Notes under the pieces: model-generated | Told to the model about the DNA's origin: nothing | Seen by the model: the letters and a program-made list of their open reading frames with translations, nothing else | The model's database searches: none | Position numbers and translations under genes: made by a program | Source: Lactobacillus acidophilus | Lineage (GTDB): Bacteria > Bacillota > Bacilli > Lactobacillales > Lactobacillaceae | Assembly (NCBI RefSeq): GCF_034298135.1 | Contig: NZ_CP139575.1 | Coordinates: 1,736,001-1,800,000, forward strand | DNA length: 64,000 bases | Reading direction: 5' to 3' | Shown: in pieces, positions 32,700 to 41,344 of the stretch | Layout of the letters: each line of letters opens with the position of its first letter | Numbering within the stretch: the first letter of the stretch is position 1

Positions 32700-33479
32700 G
32701 TTTGATTTACTTTCTTTTTTAAGGATATCTTTTTTAATTTCCATAAATTTTGGAGCATCTAAAATCTTTAATTTTGGAAAACTCTTAAGGAATCTTCTGT
32801 GGTTCCAACTTAAACGATGTGGATTTAATTCATCGAAATGTTGAATAACTGAATGATGCCAATCACCCACTTTAAGTTTCCCTTTTTCAGGCATACGACT
32901 TTCTACTTTTGCTCTAACGCGTTCAATAAATTCATTGATATGCACATCCCACATCTTCGTAGTAGTATGGAATCTTTCTACACTGATTACAGTTAAAATC
33001 GTATCTAGTCCCATTACAACAGTAATTCCAACTGCCAACCAGCCATGCGTATCTCTTTCTTCAGCTTCAATAATTTTTAAAATAAATGGTTGTACAAATT
33101 TGACTAATAGAACTACACCAAATCCCCAAAAAAGAGAAATAGCTGGAGCAACTCGCCCTTGAATATTCCCCTTTAAATTTGAATAATCCCACAATCTCAT
33201 ATGAAATATTTTTTCGAGAAGCCAACTAGCTATATATTCAAAAACTGTTGCAACAACAATCCCCACAAGAAATAGCAGAAATATATTATTTTGTACTTTA
33301 TAAGTACATATAAGAATTGTCGTTACAGCAAAACCGTAAACAGGACAATATGGTCCGAATAAAAATCCACGATAATCAAAATGGTGATCTTTTATTGAAC
33401 AATAGATTGTTTCCCAAAGCCAGCCAATAAAAGAATATGTAAAAAATAAAACAATAATTTCTGAAATAGAATATGGCAT
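32682..33479 (-). CDS. Putative ABC transporter permease, CmpB family (PF06541)
   Basis: This 265-aa protein has about five or six N-terminal helices (FFTYSFIGWLWETIYCSI, then FLFGPYCPVYGFA, the family hallmark). A cytoplasmic tail of about 90 residues contains DWHHSVIQHFDELNPHRLSW. Despite the family name, a transport role is not established and no ATPase gene is adjacent. It is monocistronic. Confidence 0.8.
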   Translation of the reverse strand: MPYSISEIIVLFFTYSFIGWLWETIYCSIKDHHFDYRGFLFGPYCPVYGFAVTTILICTYKVQNNIFLLFLVGIVVATVFEYIASWLLEKIFHMRLWDYSNLKGNIQGRVAPAISLFWGFGVVLLVKFVQPFILKIIEAEERDTHGWLAVGITVVMGLDTILTVISVERFHTTTKMWDVHINEFIERVRAKVESRMPEKGKLKVGDWHHSVIQHFDELNPHRLSWNHRRFLKSFPKLKILDAPKFMEIKKDILKKESKSNKNTAA

Positions 33480-33575
33480 TTTTAATCTCTTTCATGCTAC
33501 AAACTTATATTTACATAATACGTGAAAGAGAGAATTTTGGCTATCAAAAACACAGATTTTATGCCTAAATATATA

Positions 33576-34882
33576 TTATTTTCTGGATTTTTTATAAAAA
33601 AATATAGCTGAGATACTCAAAAAAATAGTTCCTACTATACTGAAAAATAATTCTATATTATCTTCTCCCGTTTTAGGTAAGTTACTTTTATTTGCGGAAT
33701 GCTTTTTTGAATGAGCCTTTTTAGTATTAGGAATACTCTCATTTATAGTTTCTTTAACTTCTTTATCATCAATATTATGCTCAAAAGTATCATCTAATGA
33801 CGGTGTTTTACTTGAAACGACCATGTCATGTTTTGTTGACTTGGCATTAGCTAAAGCAGTAGATTGAGCTAATTCAAATTGACTTTTTTCATCATTATTT
33901 TGATCAGTTTTTTCTTGCTTTTTATCAATAATTAATTTAGCTAAATTAGAAAAAATTTAGAAATTTTTTTCTCTCTTTGTTTCTTATTCGTAGATGTCTG
34001 ATTAAATTTTCCATCAATGTTAACGATATCATTTACTTGTACTTTTGCACTAGTAACATTTTGATTTTCATTATCTTCAATTACACGGACTATATTAAGT
34101 ACAGAACTAACTTCACTTGCACTAGTAATATATGTAATAACAATATCTTTACCTACCAACTTCAGCTTTAATCCTTTATTAAATTCAATATTATTTTTAT
34201 TGAGTTTAATTAAATTACCGTCTATTTTTATTTTTAACGTATCTTGATCAATATTTTGATTTTCAATAGTATTAAAAATTTGTAGCTCGCTTTTATTCTC
34301 AGAGTTTATCTTTATTTCCCAAGCAATTTTATTTTTATCTGAGTTATATTTGCCACTAATTTCGGTTACGACATTTTTATTAACTTGTGGACGAGATGAA
34401 ACATAAATTTTTTCATTAATTTCGCCTGCTTCTATTTGAATAAATTGATTAGAAGTAGTTTCATTACTTATTTGTATATCAAAATCAATTTGACCGGATA
34501 TATTTTCAAACTTTTCAATATTTTTATCAAAAATTACTTGTACTTGATTATTTTTAACAATATATTTGCCAACTTGATAAGCCTCACCAGTATCGTCTTT
34601 AATTATTAATTTTTTCACTTCATTTAATGCTTGTACATGAACATCCTTTTTATTCGAATTTAATAAGATAAACATAGTGCTATCTTTTGTAAATTTATTT
34701 TTTTGATCATTAAATTTAACACTAATGTGAGCAATTTCGCTATTATTAAGCAAATTATTCTGGTCATTATCAATCAAAATTTGCGTAAAATTATCACTTA
34801 AATTTGCCGCATATGTAATATTTGTTTTTTGAGTCAAAAACAAAGCAATTCCAAATACGATACCTATTAAAAACTTTTTCAC
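33576..34882 (-). pseudogene. LPXTG-anchored surface protein, frameshifted
   Basis: The first part (33941-34882) has a signal peptide and beta-rich segments resembling the adhesive domains of Gram-positive collagen-binding-type proteins. A missing T in the run at about 33960 shifts the frame after KKISKFF and ends translation there. In the shifted frame the protein would continue through a charged linker to LPKTGED, a hydrophobic segment and KKSRK at 33576-33650, a complete sortase signal. As written, the product would be secreted without anchoring. The length of about 430 residues is short for an adhesin. Slippage in the T run could make this reversible. Confidence 0.75.
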
Positions 34883-35016
34883 ATTTATTCCTCACTATTT
34901 TTAAAATTTTAAATGTGATTATAGCGAATAAGTCCCAGTTTTACGTAAGGCTACTAAAATAGGCCGACATTTTTCGATTTTTGTCGCTACTTTTTAGACA
35001 AAAACTATTTTTTGTT

Positions 35017-35046
35017 CAAAAAATAACCCACTTTCGTGAGTTATCT
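35017..35046 (-). terminator. pepD terminator
   Basis: On the minus strand the arms ATAACTCAC and GTGGGTTAT are followed by TTTTTTG, directly after the pepD stop. Confidence 0.8.
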
Positions 35047-35049
35047 TGA

Positions 35050-36450
35050 TTAATAATTCAATCTGATCTTAAGTGATCCAGTCTCAACACATTCGCCAAA
35101 GCATTTCATTGCGGTATCATAAGCAGCTTTAGCAGTTTTATCATTAGCCTGTTGAAGTTTTCTTTGTAATTCTTCACCGGCAAGTTCTTGAACTTCTTGA
35201 TCGGTTTCAAGCAAAACATGACGACCAGCAGCTAAAGTGCTTTGCTTCATTGCTTCAATCGAAGCACTGTAGCGGAATGGGTGCTCATCAGCAATTGTAG
35301 TAATTGCATGAGTTAACCAATACATGTTTTGAATATTGAAATGCTCTTTAGTATCACGATATGTTTCCGGCGTATCAAGAACGTTGGTATAGTATGGTGC
35401 AATACCATTAAAAGTATTAGGTCCAAAGGCAATCCATTGCACACCAGCAATTTTGGCTGGGACATCATTTCTAATTTGTAAAATAGATAATTCTTGATTA
35501 CGTTGTAAGCCAATTGGACGAAAAGCGTGGCGATCCGCATCTGTGCCCTCTAAGCCGTATGGATCGTATTTAGTGTGTTGATAGTGTGATGACAAAGCAT
35601 ACTTTAAGTCTTCAATAGTAAGTAAATGCTCTGGCTTTTTAGCAAATGGCAAATCTGGATCATCAGGTTCATGAACATCGCTCGGATTGAACAGCTTTTG
35701 AATATACCATTGACGTGGAATATTGTATTCATAATCTGAATCGTCATGACTGCCGAAGATATGACGCAAATTATATGGATTACCACTATGATCAATATCC
35801 ATGTGATTATCTTGAATCATCTTTTCCAAATCATCTGAAGCCATTGTATCGTCACTATTAAAGTCAAAATTGGTAATGCTAAACCAGTTCGGTGCAACGA
35901 TATAACTATCATCTGGCACCTTAATAGCGGCCCAGTGACGACCACCAATAGTTTCCATGTACCAAACTTCATCTTTATCCGAGAAGGCAACACCATTTGA
36001 TTCGTAGGTACCGTATTTTTCTAAGTATTTACCTAATAGCTTCACACCTTCACGAGCAGAACGAATGTAAGGCAAAACGATAGTAACAAAGTCTTCTTCA
36101 CCGATACCCTTTTTATTCATTGGATCGATACCTAATACACGTGAATTAGTAGTGCTAGTTTCAGTAGCAGACATAGCAACGTTTGCTTCGTTAATACCTG
36201 CTTCACCCCACCAGCCTACTTTTTTGATAGTTGATTCAAGTTCAGGCACAGCGGTGTAACGCATTGGATTATCTGGCAAATCCACCTTGCATTTAGAAGT
36301 TACAGATTGATAATCCTTAGGTTGCTTGTCTGGCGTTACAACGATAAAACGCTTGGGATTAAATGCGTGACCATAGTCTTCGTTTCTGGCAACTAAGGTT
36401 GAACCGTCTGCAGTAGCCTTTTTACCGGCTAAAATTGTTGTACATGGCAT
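35050..36450 (-). CDS. pepD: C69-family dipeptidase
   Basis: This 466-aa cytoplasmic peptidase of the PepD family is an N-terminal nucleophile hydrolase. The start MPCTTILAGKKAT places the catalytic Cys at position 3, exposed after processing, and GSTLVARNEDYG follows as in L. helveticus PepD. It splits a broad range of dipeptides from peptide uptake, supplying amino acids to an auxotroph. Length is normal. It is monocistronic, with a terminator after it and a 165-base divergent region before it. Confidence 0.93.
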   Translation of the reverse strand: MPCTTILAGKKATADGSTLVARNEDYGHAFNPKRFIVVTPDKQPKDYQSVTSKCKVDLPDNPMRYTAVPELESTIKKVGWWGEAGINEANVAMSATETSTTNSRVLGIDPMNKKGIGEEDFVTIVLPYIRSAREGVKLLGKYLEKYGTYESNGVAFSDKDEVWYMETIGGRHWAAIKVPDDSYIVAPNWFSITNFDFNSDDTMASDDLEKMIQDNHMDIDHSGNPYNLRHIFGSHDDSDYEYNIPRQWYIQKLFNPSDVHEPDDPDLPFAKKPEHLLTIEDLKYALSSHYQHTKYDPYGLEGTDADRHAFRPIGLQRNQELSILQIRNDVPAKIAGVQWIAFGPNTFNGIAPYYTNVLDTPETYRDTKEHFNIQNMYWLTHAITTIADEHPFRYSASIEAMKQSTLAAGRHVLLETDQEVQELAGEELQRKLQQANDKTAKAAYDTAMKCFGECVETGSLKIRLNY

Positions 36451-36515
36451 ATATTTTTCCTCCTATAGTTTTATAATAAGTTTATCTTTATTGTAAATCT
36501 TTTAGAGGAATAAAA

Positions 36516-36590
36516 ATGAGTAATAAACAAACTATGATCAACAAACGTGAAATTAAAACAAGAGTAAGATTTTTCAGACCAAGCCAGTAA
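36516..36590 (+). CDS. Possible 24-aa small ORF upstream of the AAC(3)-like gene
   Basis: ATG 36516 is preceded by AGAGGA at a spacing of 6 and is followed by 24 codons (MSNKQTMINKREIKTRVRFF onward, basic) to TAA. It ends 25 bases before the AAC(3)-like start, so it could be a leader peptide or a real small protein. No family is recognised and no comparative evidence is available. Confidence 0.3.
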   Translation: MSNKQTMINKREIKTRVRFFRPSQ

Positions 36591-36615
36591 ATTATTTTAG
36601 AAAAGGAAAAATACA

Positions 36616-37440
36616 ATGTCTGAAAAATTAATCGAAACTGTCGTTACAAAAAATGATTTAGAAGATGCTTTTGACAAATTAGGTGTTAAGAGAGCGGATG
36701 TCTGCATGGTGCACACTGCCATGAGCAAATTTCAATATTTGCCTGGTGGTCCTGAGACAATCGTCAAAGCTCTTGAAGAAACACTGTCTGATGGAACTTT
36801 AATGATGCCTTCACAGGTTTCAACAAATTGCGATCCGGCAACTTGGGAATATCCACCTGTTCGCAAGGATTTGATTCAAGTTGTCAGAGATAATATGCCG
36901 CCATATGATCCCCAGACTTCAGCAACAGAAGGCCTAGGAGTAACACCGGAATATTTCAGAAACTTGTCTGATGTAGTTCGCAGCACGCATCCCTATTTGC
37001 CAATTGCCATCTGGGGCAAAAATGCGACCGACATCGCAGTACGTCAACCTTTAAACATGCCATATGGTATCAATAGTCCACTTGATTATTTGTACAAAAA
37101 CAACGGAAAAATTATTTTCTTGGGTACTGATTACGAAACTTGCACAATGCTTCATTATGCGGAATCTACGATTCATCGCAAAACTGAAACTTGTTCTGCC
37201 GCAACCAGTATTGATCAAGATGGGAAAACGATTTGGACGGATTATCAAAACGTCGATTTGGATTCTTACGACGATTTTAATGAATTGGGCGAAACTTTTG
37301 AGAAAAAGTGCCCTGATGAATTCAAATCACAAAAATTAGGCAAAGGAATCATTAAAGTAATTAATAGTAGACCTTTAGTCGACTTTGCTCGTCAATGGTT
37401 TGATGAAAAAGATCATCGATTTGGTAACGCAATAAATTAA
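36616..37440 (+). CDS. AAC(3)-family N-acetyltransferase
   Basis: This 274-aa protein has the fold and motifs of the antibiotic N-acetyltransferase family (PF02522): VCMVHTAMSKFQYLPGGPE, then GTLMMPSQ, RSTHPYLPIAIWGK with the conserved His, and LGTDYETCTMLHYAE. Members acetylate aminoglycosides at position 3 using acetyl-CoA, but many chromosomal homologues such as YokD have unknown or broader substrates. Nothing mobile is adjacent, so resistance should not be assumed. The ribosome site is AAAGGAAA, 7 bases upstream. Confidence 0.82.
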   Translation: MSEKLIETVVTKNDLEDAFDKLGVKRADVCMVHTAMSKFQYLPGGPETIVKALEETLSDGTLMMPSQVSTNCDPATWEYPPVRKDLIQVVRDNMPPYDPQTSATEGLGVTPEYFRNLSDVVRSTHPYLPIAIWGKNATDIAVRQPLNMPYGINSPLDYLYKNNGKIIFLGTDYETCTMLHYAESTIHRKTETCSAATSIDQDGKTIWTDYQNVDLDSYDDFNELGETFEKKCPDEFKSQKLGKGIIKVINSRPLVDFARQWFDEKDHRFGNAIN

Positions 37441-37447
37441 TAGATAC

Positions 37448-37490
37448 TAAAAATAGCAGCACGAGATTTTTTCTCATGCTGCTATTCTTT
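37448..37490. terminator. Terminator of the AAC(3)-like gene
   Basis: The arms ATAGCAGCACGAG and CTCATGCTGCTAT close a T-rich loop. T runs are short on both sides. Confidence 0.7.
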
Positions 37491-37499
37491 ATGACTCAT

Positions 37500-37744
37500 A
37501 GTAACAAAAAATGGAGCATTACAGAATGTAATACTCCATGCTAAAACTATCCTGACATTAAAAATCCTGATAGTTTTCAAAATCGCGAGCAAATGCTACA
37601 ATATTATCGTAGTATTTAATCAATATTGTTGATCAATTAGGCTGACAACACTTGTCGCTGAACGCTCTTGATCTTGGTGTACTGGCATACACCATCAGCC
37701 AAGCGCATAAAAGGACTCCTTCAAGTGAAGTCACGACCTTTCAT
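37500..37744. other. Gene-free, highly structured intergenic region
   Basis: No convincing gene is seen. Several hairpins follow one another: GGAGCATTACA/TGTAATACTCC (about 37512-37536), AAAACTATC/GATAGTTTT (about 37542-37579), GCTAC/GTAGT near 37595-37614, and GGTGTA/TACACC near 37675-37693. TACAAT at about 37599 could be a -10 for a plus-strand RNA ending at the 37745 terminator. On the minus strand a 23-codon ORF with GGAG lies near 37635-37710. A small RNA is possible but unproven. Confidence 0.4.
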
Positions 37745-37780
37745 AAAAAAGTGCATTGATGGTATCAGTGCACTTTTTTA
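37745..37780. terminator. Bidirectional terminator
   Basis: The arms AAAAAAGTGCA and TGCACTTTTTT form a strong hairpin. It ends the minus-strand unit coming from 38623 and would also end any plus-strand RNA from the preceding region. Confidence 0.8.
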
Positions 37781-37845
37781 TTATATCAAAAGCTATATTA
37801 AGGAAAAAATGTGCAAAAATACATTTTTTTGATAATCTTTTAGAA

Positions 37846-38396
37846 TCACTTCTTTTGCGAAGCGCTACTTTCCGCATCTGGTGTATCGTCCAGTTTTTCA
37901 TAATCAAAATCATCAAAAGCTACTGCACCATTTTCATAATGCTTGCCATGACGTTCTTCAATTACCCAAACAGAGACATTTTTAACGTCATCAGTAGAGA
38001 TAGCAACGGGAATCGTATTCACATAATGATGGATGATTGTGCGTAAAGCCAACAATTTTTCTTGTAAACTAGTTATCTTGCGCACTACACCATTACCAAT
38101 CACACTCATAAATGATGGTCCAAAATCACCTTTGCGTGGTGGCGTGTAAATCAAATTCTCATGACTATGGTCTGCTTCAAAGCCAACTGATTCTTCTTTA
38201 TCTAGAGCAGCGGCTTTTTCACCGTCTCCTGTGCCATGAATATAAATAGTATATTTACATCAGTATCTTCTTGATAACCATAGTGAACTGGCACAATATA
38301 GCTGCCGTTTTTATTAGATAAACCTAGATGCAAAATCTGACATTGATCAAGAATCCATGAAATCTTAGCATGATCAGTAATAATATCTTTACGCAT
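37846..38396 (-). pseudogene. NimA-like pyridoxamine-5'-phosphate-oxidase family flavoprotein, frameshifted
   Basis: The gene starts at ATG 38396, with AAGGAG 5 bases upstream. The first part (MRKDIITDHAKISWILDQ, then IVPVHYGYQED) and the later part (FIHGTGDGEKAAALDKEESV, then YTPPRKGDFGPSFMSVIG) together match the split-barrel FMN-binding family that includes nitroimidazole-resistance NimA. A one-base loss near 38250, after EDTDV, shifts the frame and stops translation near 38204. The shifted frame is open to 37846, so decay is recent or the lesion is a base-calling error. Confidence 0.78.
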
Positions 38397-38398
38397 TT

Positions 38399-38623
38399 CT
38401 ACTCCTTAGATGATGCTTTTTGTCTTCTCTTCAAAATGATAAACCAAATTACATAGCCAATAGCGATAGGGATCGCAAAAATCAGCCAGATCATTAGAGT
38501 TACCTCTTTTAATTGAACCGTTTGAGCTACTCCTGCTCCATCGATATTTCTAAACCAAATAATTGCTGCAACTATTATCCAGACTAACAAGACAATTAAT
38601 CCACTTGGTTTCCCCGCTTTCAT
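38399..38623 (-). CDS. Small two-helix membrane protein
   Basis: This 74-aa protein has helices at about 9-23 (IVLLVWIIVAAIIWF) and 42-66 (LMIWLIFAIPIAIGYVIWFIIL) and a basic C-terminus. It sits two bases upstream of the NimA-like pseudogene on the same strand and is probably co-transcribed with it. I do not recognise a named family. Confidence 0.6.
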   Translation of the reverse strand: MKAGKPSGLIVLLVWIIVAAIIWFRNIDGAGVAQTVQLKEVTLMIWLIFAIPIAIGYVIWFIILKRRQKASSKE

Positions 38624-38678
38624 AATTTTCCTTCAAGAAAATTGTACTAATGTTAAAAATTTTAATTATAGTACAAAA

Positions 38679-38706
38679 AAAGATCTGATTTTTCAATCAG
38701 ATCTTT
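38679..38706. terminator. Terminator, probably the displaced native terminator of tRNA-Thr
   Basis: The arms AAAGATCTGATT and AATCAGATCTTT are symmetric. It lies directly beyond the left att-like repeat (38711-38746), in the position a terminator of the tRNA-Thr gene would occupy if the island were removed. It also serves the minus-strand toxin-antitoxin unit. Confidence 0.7.
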
Positions 38707-38710
38707 CAAG

Positions 38711-38746
38711 CGTATTTATTAATGCTGACTAGAGGATTCGAACCTC
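38711..38746. repeat. Left attachment-site duplicate (3' end of tRNA-Thr)
   Basis: The 26-base core TAATGCTGACTAGAGGATTC plus GAACCT (38720-38745), extended by one C, is identical to the 3' end of the intact tRNA-Thr at 47249-47275, in the same orientation, after which the sequences diverge. It is a partial tRNA copy, not a gene. It marks the outer end of an island of about 8.5 kb. Confidence 0.82.
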
Positions 38747-38753
38747 TAAGCTT

Positions 38754-39155
38754 TTATTTTTTTATATTCTCACTAACCCAATGATAAATATCAGTATATT
38801 CCAATTCGCTGTCATCTACTTGGGCTATTGAAAGAGTATAATCCGCCAACTCTTTCCATGAACATTTTAAATGATATGAATTTCTTTTTAGAAATAGTAA
38901 AAAGGCTATAGTTGCTGTACGTTTATTAGCATCATCAAATACATGCTTTTTTATTAATTTAATTAACAATATTCCTGCTTTAGAACTAAATGTCGGATAT
39001 AATTCTTGTCCAAAACTTATCTGTTTGGGTTGCTCAATTAGAAAATGTAATGCTTCAGCGTCTCTAACATGTGATACTTGATGCTTTTCACCTTCACGTT
39101 GAATAATTCGTGCATTAATAGTTAAAATATCTACTTCACTTAAATAATTGACCAC
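38754..39155 (-). CDS. doc: Doc/Fic-family toxin (death-on-curing type)
   Basis: This 133-aa protein contains the Fic core HVFDDANKRTA (residues 75-85), with the catalytic His and the nucleotide-contacting Asn-Lys-Arg, in the Doc-type short form. Doc phosphorylates EF-Tu in known cases. The gene follows an AbrB-type antitoxin gene with a 3-base gap. The pair sits between two tRNA-3'-end repeats, so it belongs to the island and may stabilise it. Confidence 0.85.
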   Translation of the reverse strand: MVNYLSEVDILTINARIIQREGEKHQVSHVRDAEALHFLIEQPKQISFGQELYPTFSSKAGILLIKLIKKHVFDDANKRTATIAFLLFLKRNSYHLKCSWKELADYTLSIAQVDDSELEYTDIYHWVSENIKK

Positions 39156-39158
39156 AAT

Positions 39159-39374
39159 CTATTTATCCTTTAAATACTCAAGCATATCCCAATAATCAGA
39201 AATTAATCCATCAATCTCATGCATATCTTCTTGCTTGACTTGATGCGCCTTTTTAATTTTAACTTCTACAATATCACCTGCTTTTATATTTTGTTTTTGT
39301 ACTTCTTTAACAGGAATATTTATAGCAAGTGAAGAACCATTCTTTACTACTTTTTTATATAATACATCATCCAT
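39159..39374 (-). CDS. AbrB/MazE-type antitoxin
   Basis: This 71-aa protein has an N-terminal swapped-hairpin DNA-binding domain (KKVVKNGSSLAINIPVKEV, then GDIVEVKI) and a C-terminal acidic tail likely to bind the toxin. It lies directly upstream of doc. Antitoxins of this fold usually repress their own operon together with the toxin. Confidence 0.8.
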   Translation of the reverse strand: MDDVLYKKVVKNGSSLAINIPVKEVQKQNIKAGDIVEVKIKKAHQVKQEDMHEIDGLISDYWDMLEYLKDK

Positions 39375-39489
39375 TTAAATCACCTCATTTTATTTTGATA
39401 TATTATTATAAGTATAATACGTATAATAATTATATTCAGCTGAAATGCAATAAAATTTATTTTAATACTATTTATATGTTATCTAAGCA

Positions 39490-39545
39490 CAAAAAAAGAT
39501 CTAGTCTCTCGACTAGATCTAACGTATTTATTAATGCTGACTAGA
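39490..39545. repeat. Second attachment-site duplicate with hairpin
   Basis: A hairpin (AGATCTAGTC/GACTAGATCT, 39498-39520) is followed by CGTATTTATTAATGCTGACT plus AGA (39523-39545), matching the sequence around the left att repeat at 38711. Only 15 bases of the tRNA end are kept. This looks like the junction of a second insertion and lies about 90 bases from the integrase gene. Confidence 0.75.
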
Positions 39546-39634
39546 AGCGCAGAGGTTTTAGCCAACATCCTTGATATATCAATATTTTTTAATAAGCACA
39601 ATACTTGCAAAGTGCAAATAAAGTGCATTTTTAA

Positions 39635-40869
39635 CTAACAATTCCAAAGTTGAGAATTTTCTTTATAAGATTCACGATTTTCCTTTACATAAGTTGAAAG
39701 AAAAACTTGAATAGTATTTCCCATTCTTTGGCAAGCATACATATTAGATATGCGATTATCATTGCCTAGTAAACTGCTTAAATAAACTCTCAAAGAATAC
39801 AAAGCTAAAATTGAATCTTTCTGTTTTTCAATCCCTGCATTCTTACAAACAGCTTTTAATTTTTCATTTAAGCTCTTTTGTGTTACCGGTAATTGGTTAT
39901 TTGAACTAATTGATTTATAATTATGTAAGTTCAGAAAGATGTATCCCGATGTATTTTTTAAACCATATTCATCGAGGTACCTTTTTTGTTTCATCTGAAA
40001 ATCTTTAATTAAATCAATTACTTCAATATTCTTAATTGGCAAACAATATCTATAAGCGCCTTTGGGTCTGTCTTTCAAAGAACCATTAGGCTTTTTTCTT
40101 TTTCAGACCAGCTATCGTCGATTTTAAAAGTATAAGAACCCTCATACTCTACTAATTGGTCAAACTTTAATACTTGTAATTCTTCTGGACGTAATCCTAG
40201 ATAAGTATCCACAATTAAAGCTAACCTAGACACAGAATTAGCAACCGTAGCTCCTTTATACTCTTTAAGTAATTCTTCTCTTAAAGCACTAATTTCATCT
40301 TTAGAAAATAAGTGCCACTTCCTACCAGTACTAAAATCAGACTGCTTAAAGAATAATTTTAGATAACCTCTAGGAATTGGATTAACGCTTAAAACTGCCT
40401 TATCCAAAAGAAAAGTAAAGAATGTTCTAAAGTGTGCCAAAGTTACATCTATTACAGTACTCTTCTTAACGCTTGCTTTAGGATGGTTCTTAAGATACCA
40501 ATGTCCAAAATCGTTAAAGAAATGTTGATCAACATCTCTTAGCTGAATATCTATTTTCTTTTCTTGCTCAAGATATTCATTTAACAAAGTTAATGAATAT
40601 TTCCAGCTTCGATTAGTTGTCGCAGTAATAGACTGTGCCTTTTTCTCAACAAATTTGGTGTACTCAATTAGAAGTTTAGATTCATCAGTAATACTTGGTA
40701 AACCATTCTTATAGCTCGCATATTTCACTTTCAAATCAATTTCAAGCTTCTGTGCTTCAAGCTTACTGTCAGCTCTTCTTGTTACACTTTTACGCTTGCC
40801 ATTAATCATAGGTTGGATTCTAACTAACCAAAGACCTTTGTATTTACCCTTTAAAATTTTCTTGATCAT
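39635..40869 (-). pseudogene. int: Tyrosine recombinase (integrase), frameshifted
   Basis: The gene would encode about 410 residues: an Arm-type N-terminus, a SAM-like core-binding domain (TATTNRSWKYSLTLLNEYL) and a catalytic domain with the first Arg in GLRPEEL, the second Arg in YSLRVYL and the nucleophile in FLSTYVKE. The usual HxLR and LGH His are replaced (YSLR, RMGN), which is atypical. One A is missing from a run near 40085, so translation stops after SEKEKSLMVL and the catalytic half is out of frame. Integration next to tRNA-Thr was presumably its work. Confidence 0.82.
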
Positions 40870-40883
40870 ATTAAACCTCTCTT

Positions 40884-40930
40884 ATAAAAAAGAGAGCGGA
40901 ATAATGATCCCTTTCATTATCCGCCCTCTT
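40884..40930 (-). terminator. Terminator between excisionase and integrase genes
   Basis: On the minus strand the arms AAGAGGGCGGATAATGA and TCATTATTCCGCTCTCTT are followed by a T run. It would limit integrase transcription from upstream genes. Confidence 0.8.
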
Positions 40931-40932
40931 GA

Positions 40933-41124
40933 TTACTTTGTCCAAACCTTTTCTTGATGATAACCTGCGTTTTTTAACCAATCAACGACTTGATCAATCA
41001 AGTAAAAAGGTCTACCGCCTGGTAGTTGATGATAGGGCATACCTGCTTTTCGAAATTTATACAATAGCGTTGTACTAATTCCTAAAGCTTCACATAATTC
41101 TTTACCAGTTAGATATTTAATCAT
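40933..41124 (-). CDS. xis: Excisionase-like helix-turn-helix protein
   Basis: This 63-aa AlpA/excisionase-type winged helix (LTGKELCEALGISTTLLYKF, then LPGGRPFYLIDQVVDWL) is encoded directly before the integrase gene, the usual order in small integrative elements. It likely bends attachment-site DNA to favour excision. Confidence 0.75.
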   Translation of the reverse strand: MIKYLTGKELCEALGISTTLLYKFRKAGMPYHQLPGGRPFYLIDQVVDWLKNAGYHQEKVWTK

Positions 41125-41185
41125 TATTGTTCTCCTTAAATTGTTTTATAAGCAATTTTGGGATAGAATCAAATTAGTCGAGATT

Positions 41186-41344
41186 CTAGTCATTGCTTTT
41201 ATCGCTATCAGCATGACTAGTATTTTTTTGTGATTTTATCTTCCAAATTGCTTCTGCTATTTCTTCATCTTTAATTAGTTCGTTTTTTAGATCACTATAC
41301 GTGTCCTCGGTTAATTTTAAAGAAACAATTCTTCTTTTTAATTG
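41186..41344 (-). other. In-frame continuation of rep beyond an amber stop
   Basis: After the rep stop TAG (41345-41347) the same frame stays open for 52 codons to TAG at 41186, beginning QLKRRIVSLKLTEDTYSDLK. QLxRRI is the type of C-terminal signature found in Rep_2 proteins, and there is no start codon or ribosome site for a separate gene. The stop therefore probably truncates rep. Confidence 0.6.

Noticed and set aside
38711..39545. tRNA-like sequences at 38720 and 39531
   Set aside because: Only the 3' end of tRNA-Thr is present (27 and 15 bases); no anticodon or D-arm follows. They are attachment duplicates.
41186..41344. Separate small ribbon-helix-helix gene after rep
   Set aside because: It has no start codon or ribosome site and shares the rep frame; it is better read as the lost C-terminus of Rep.
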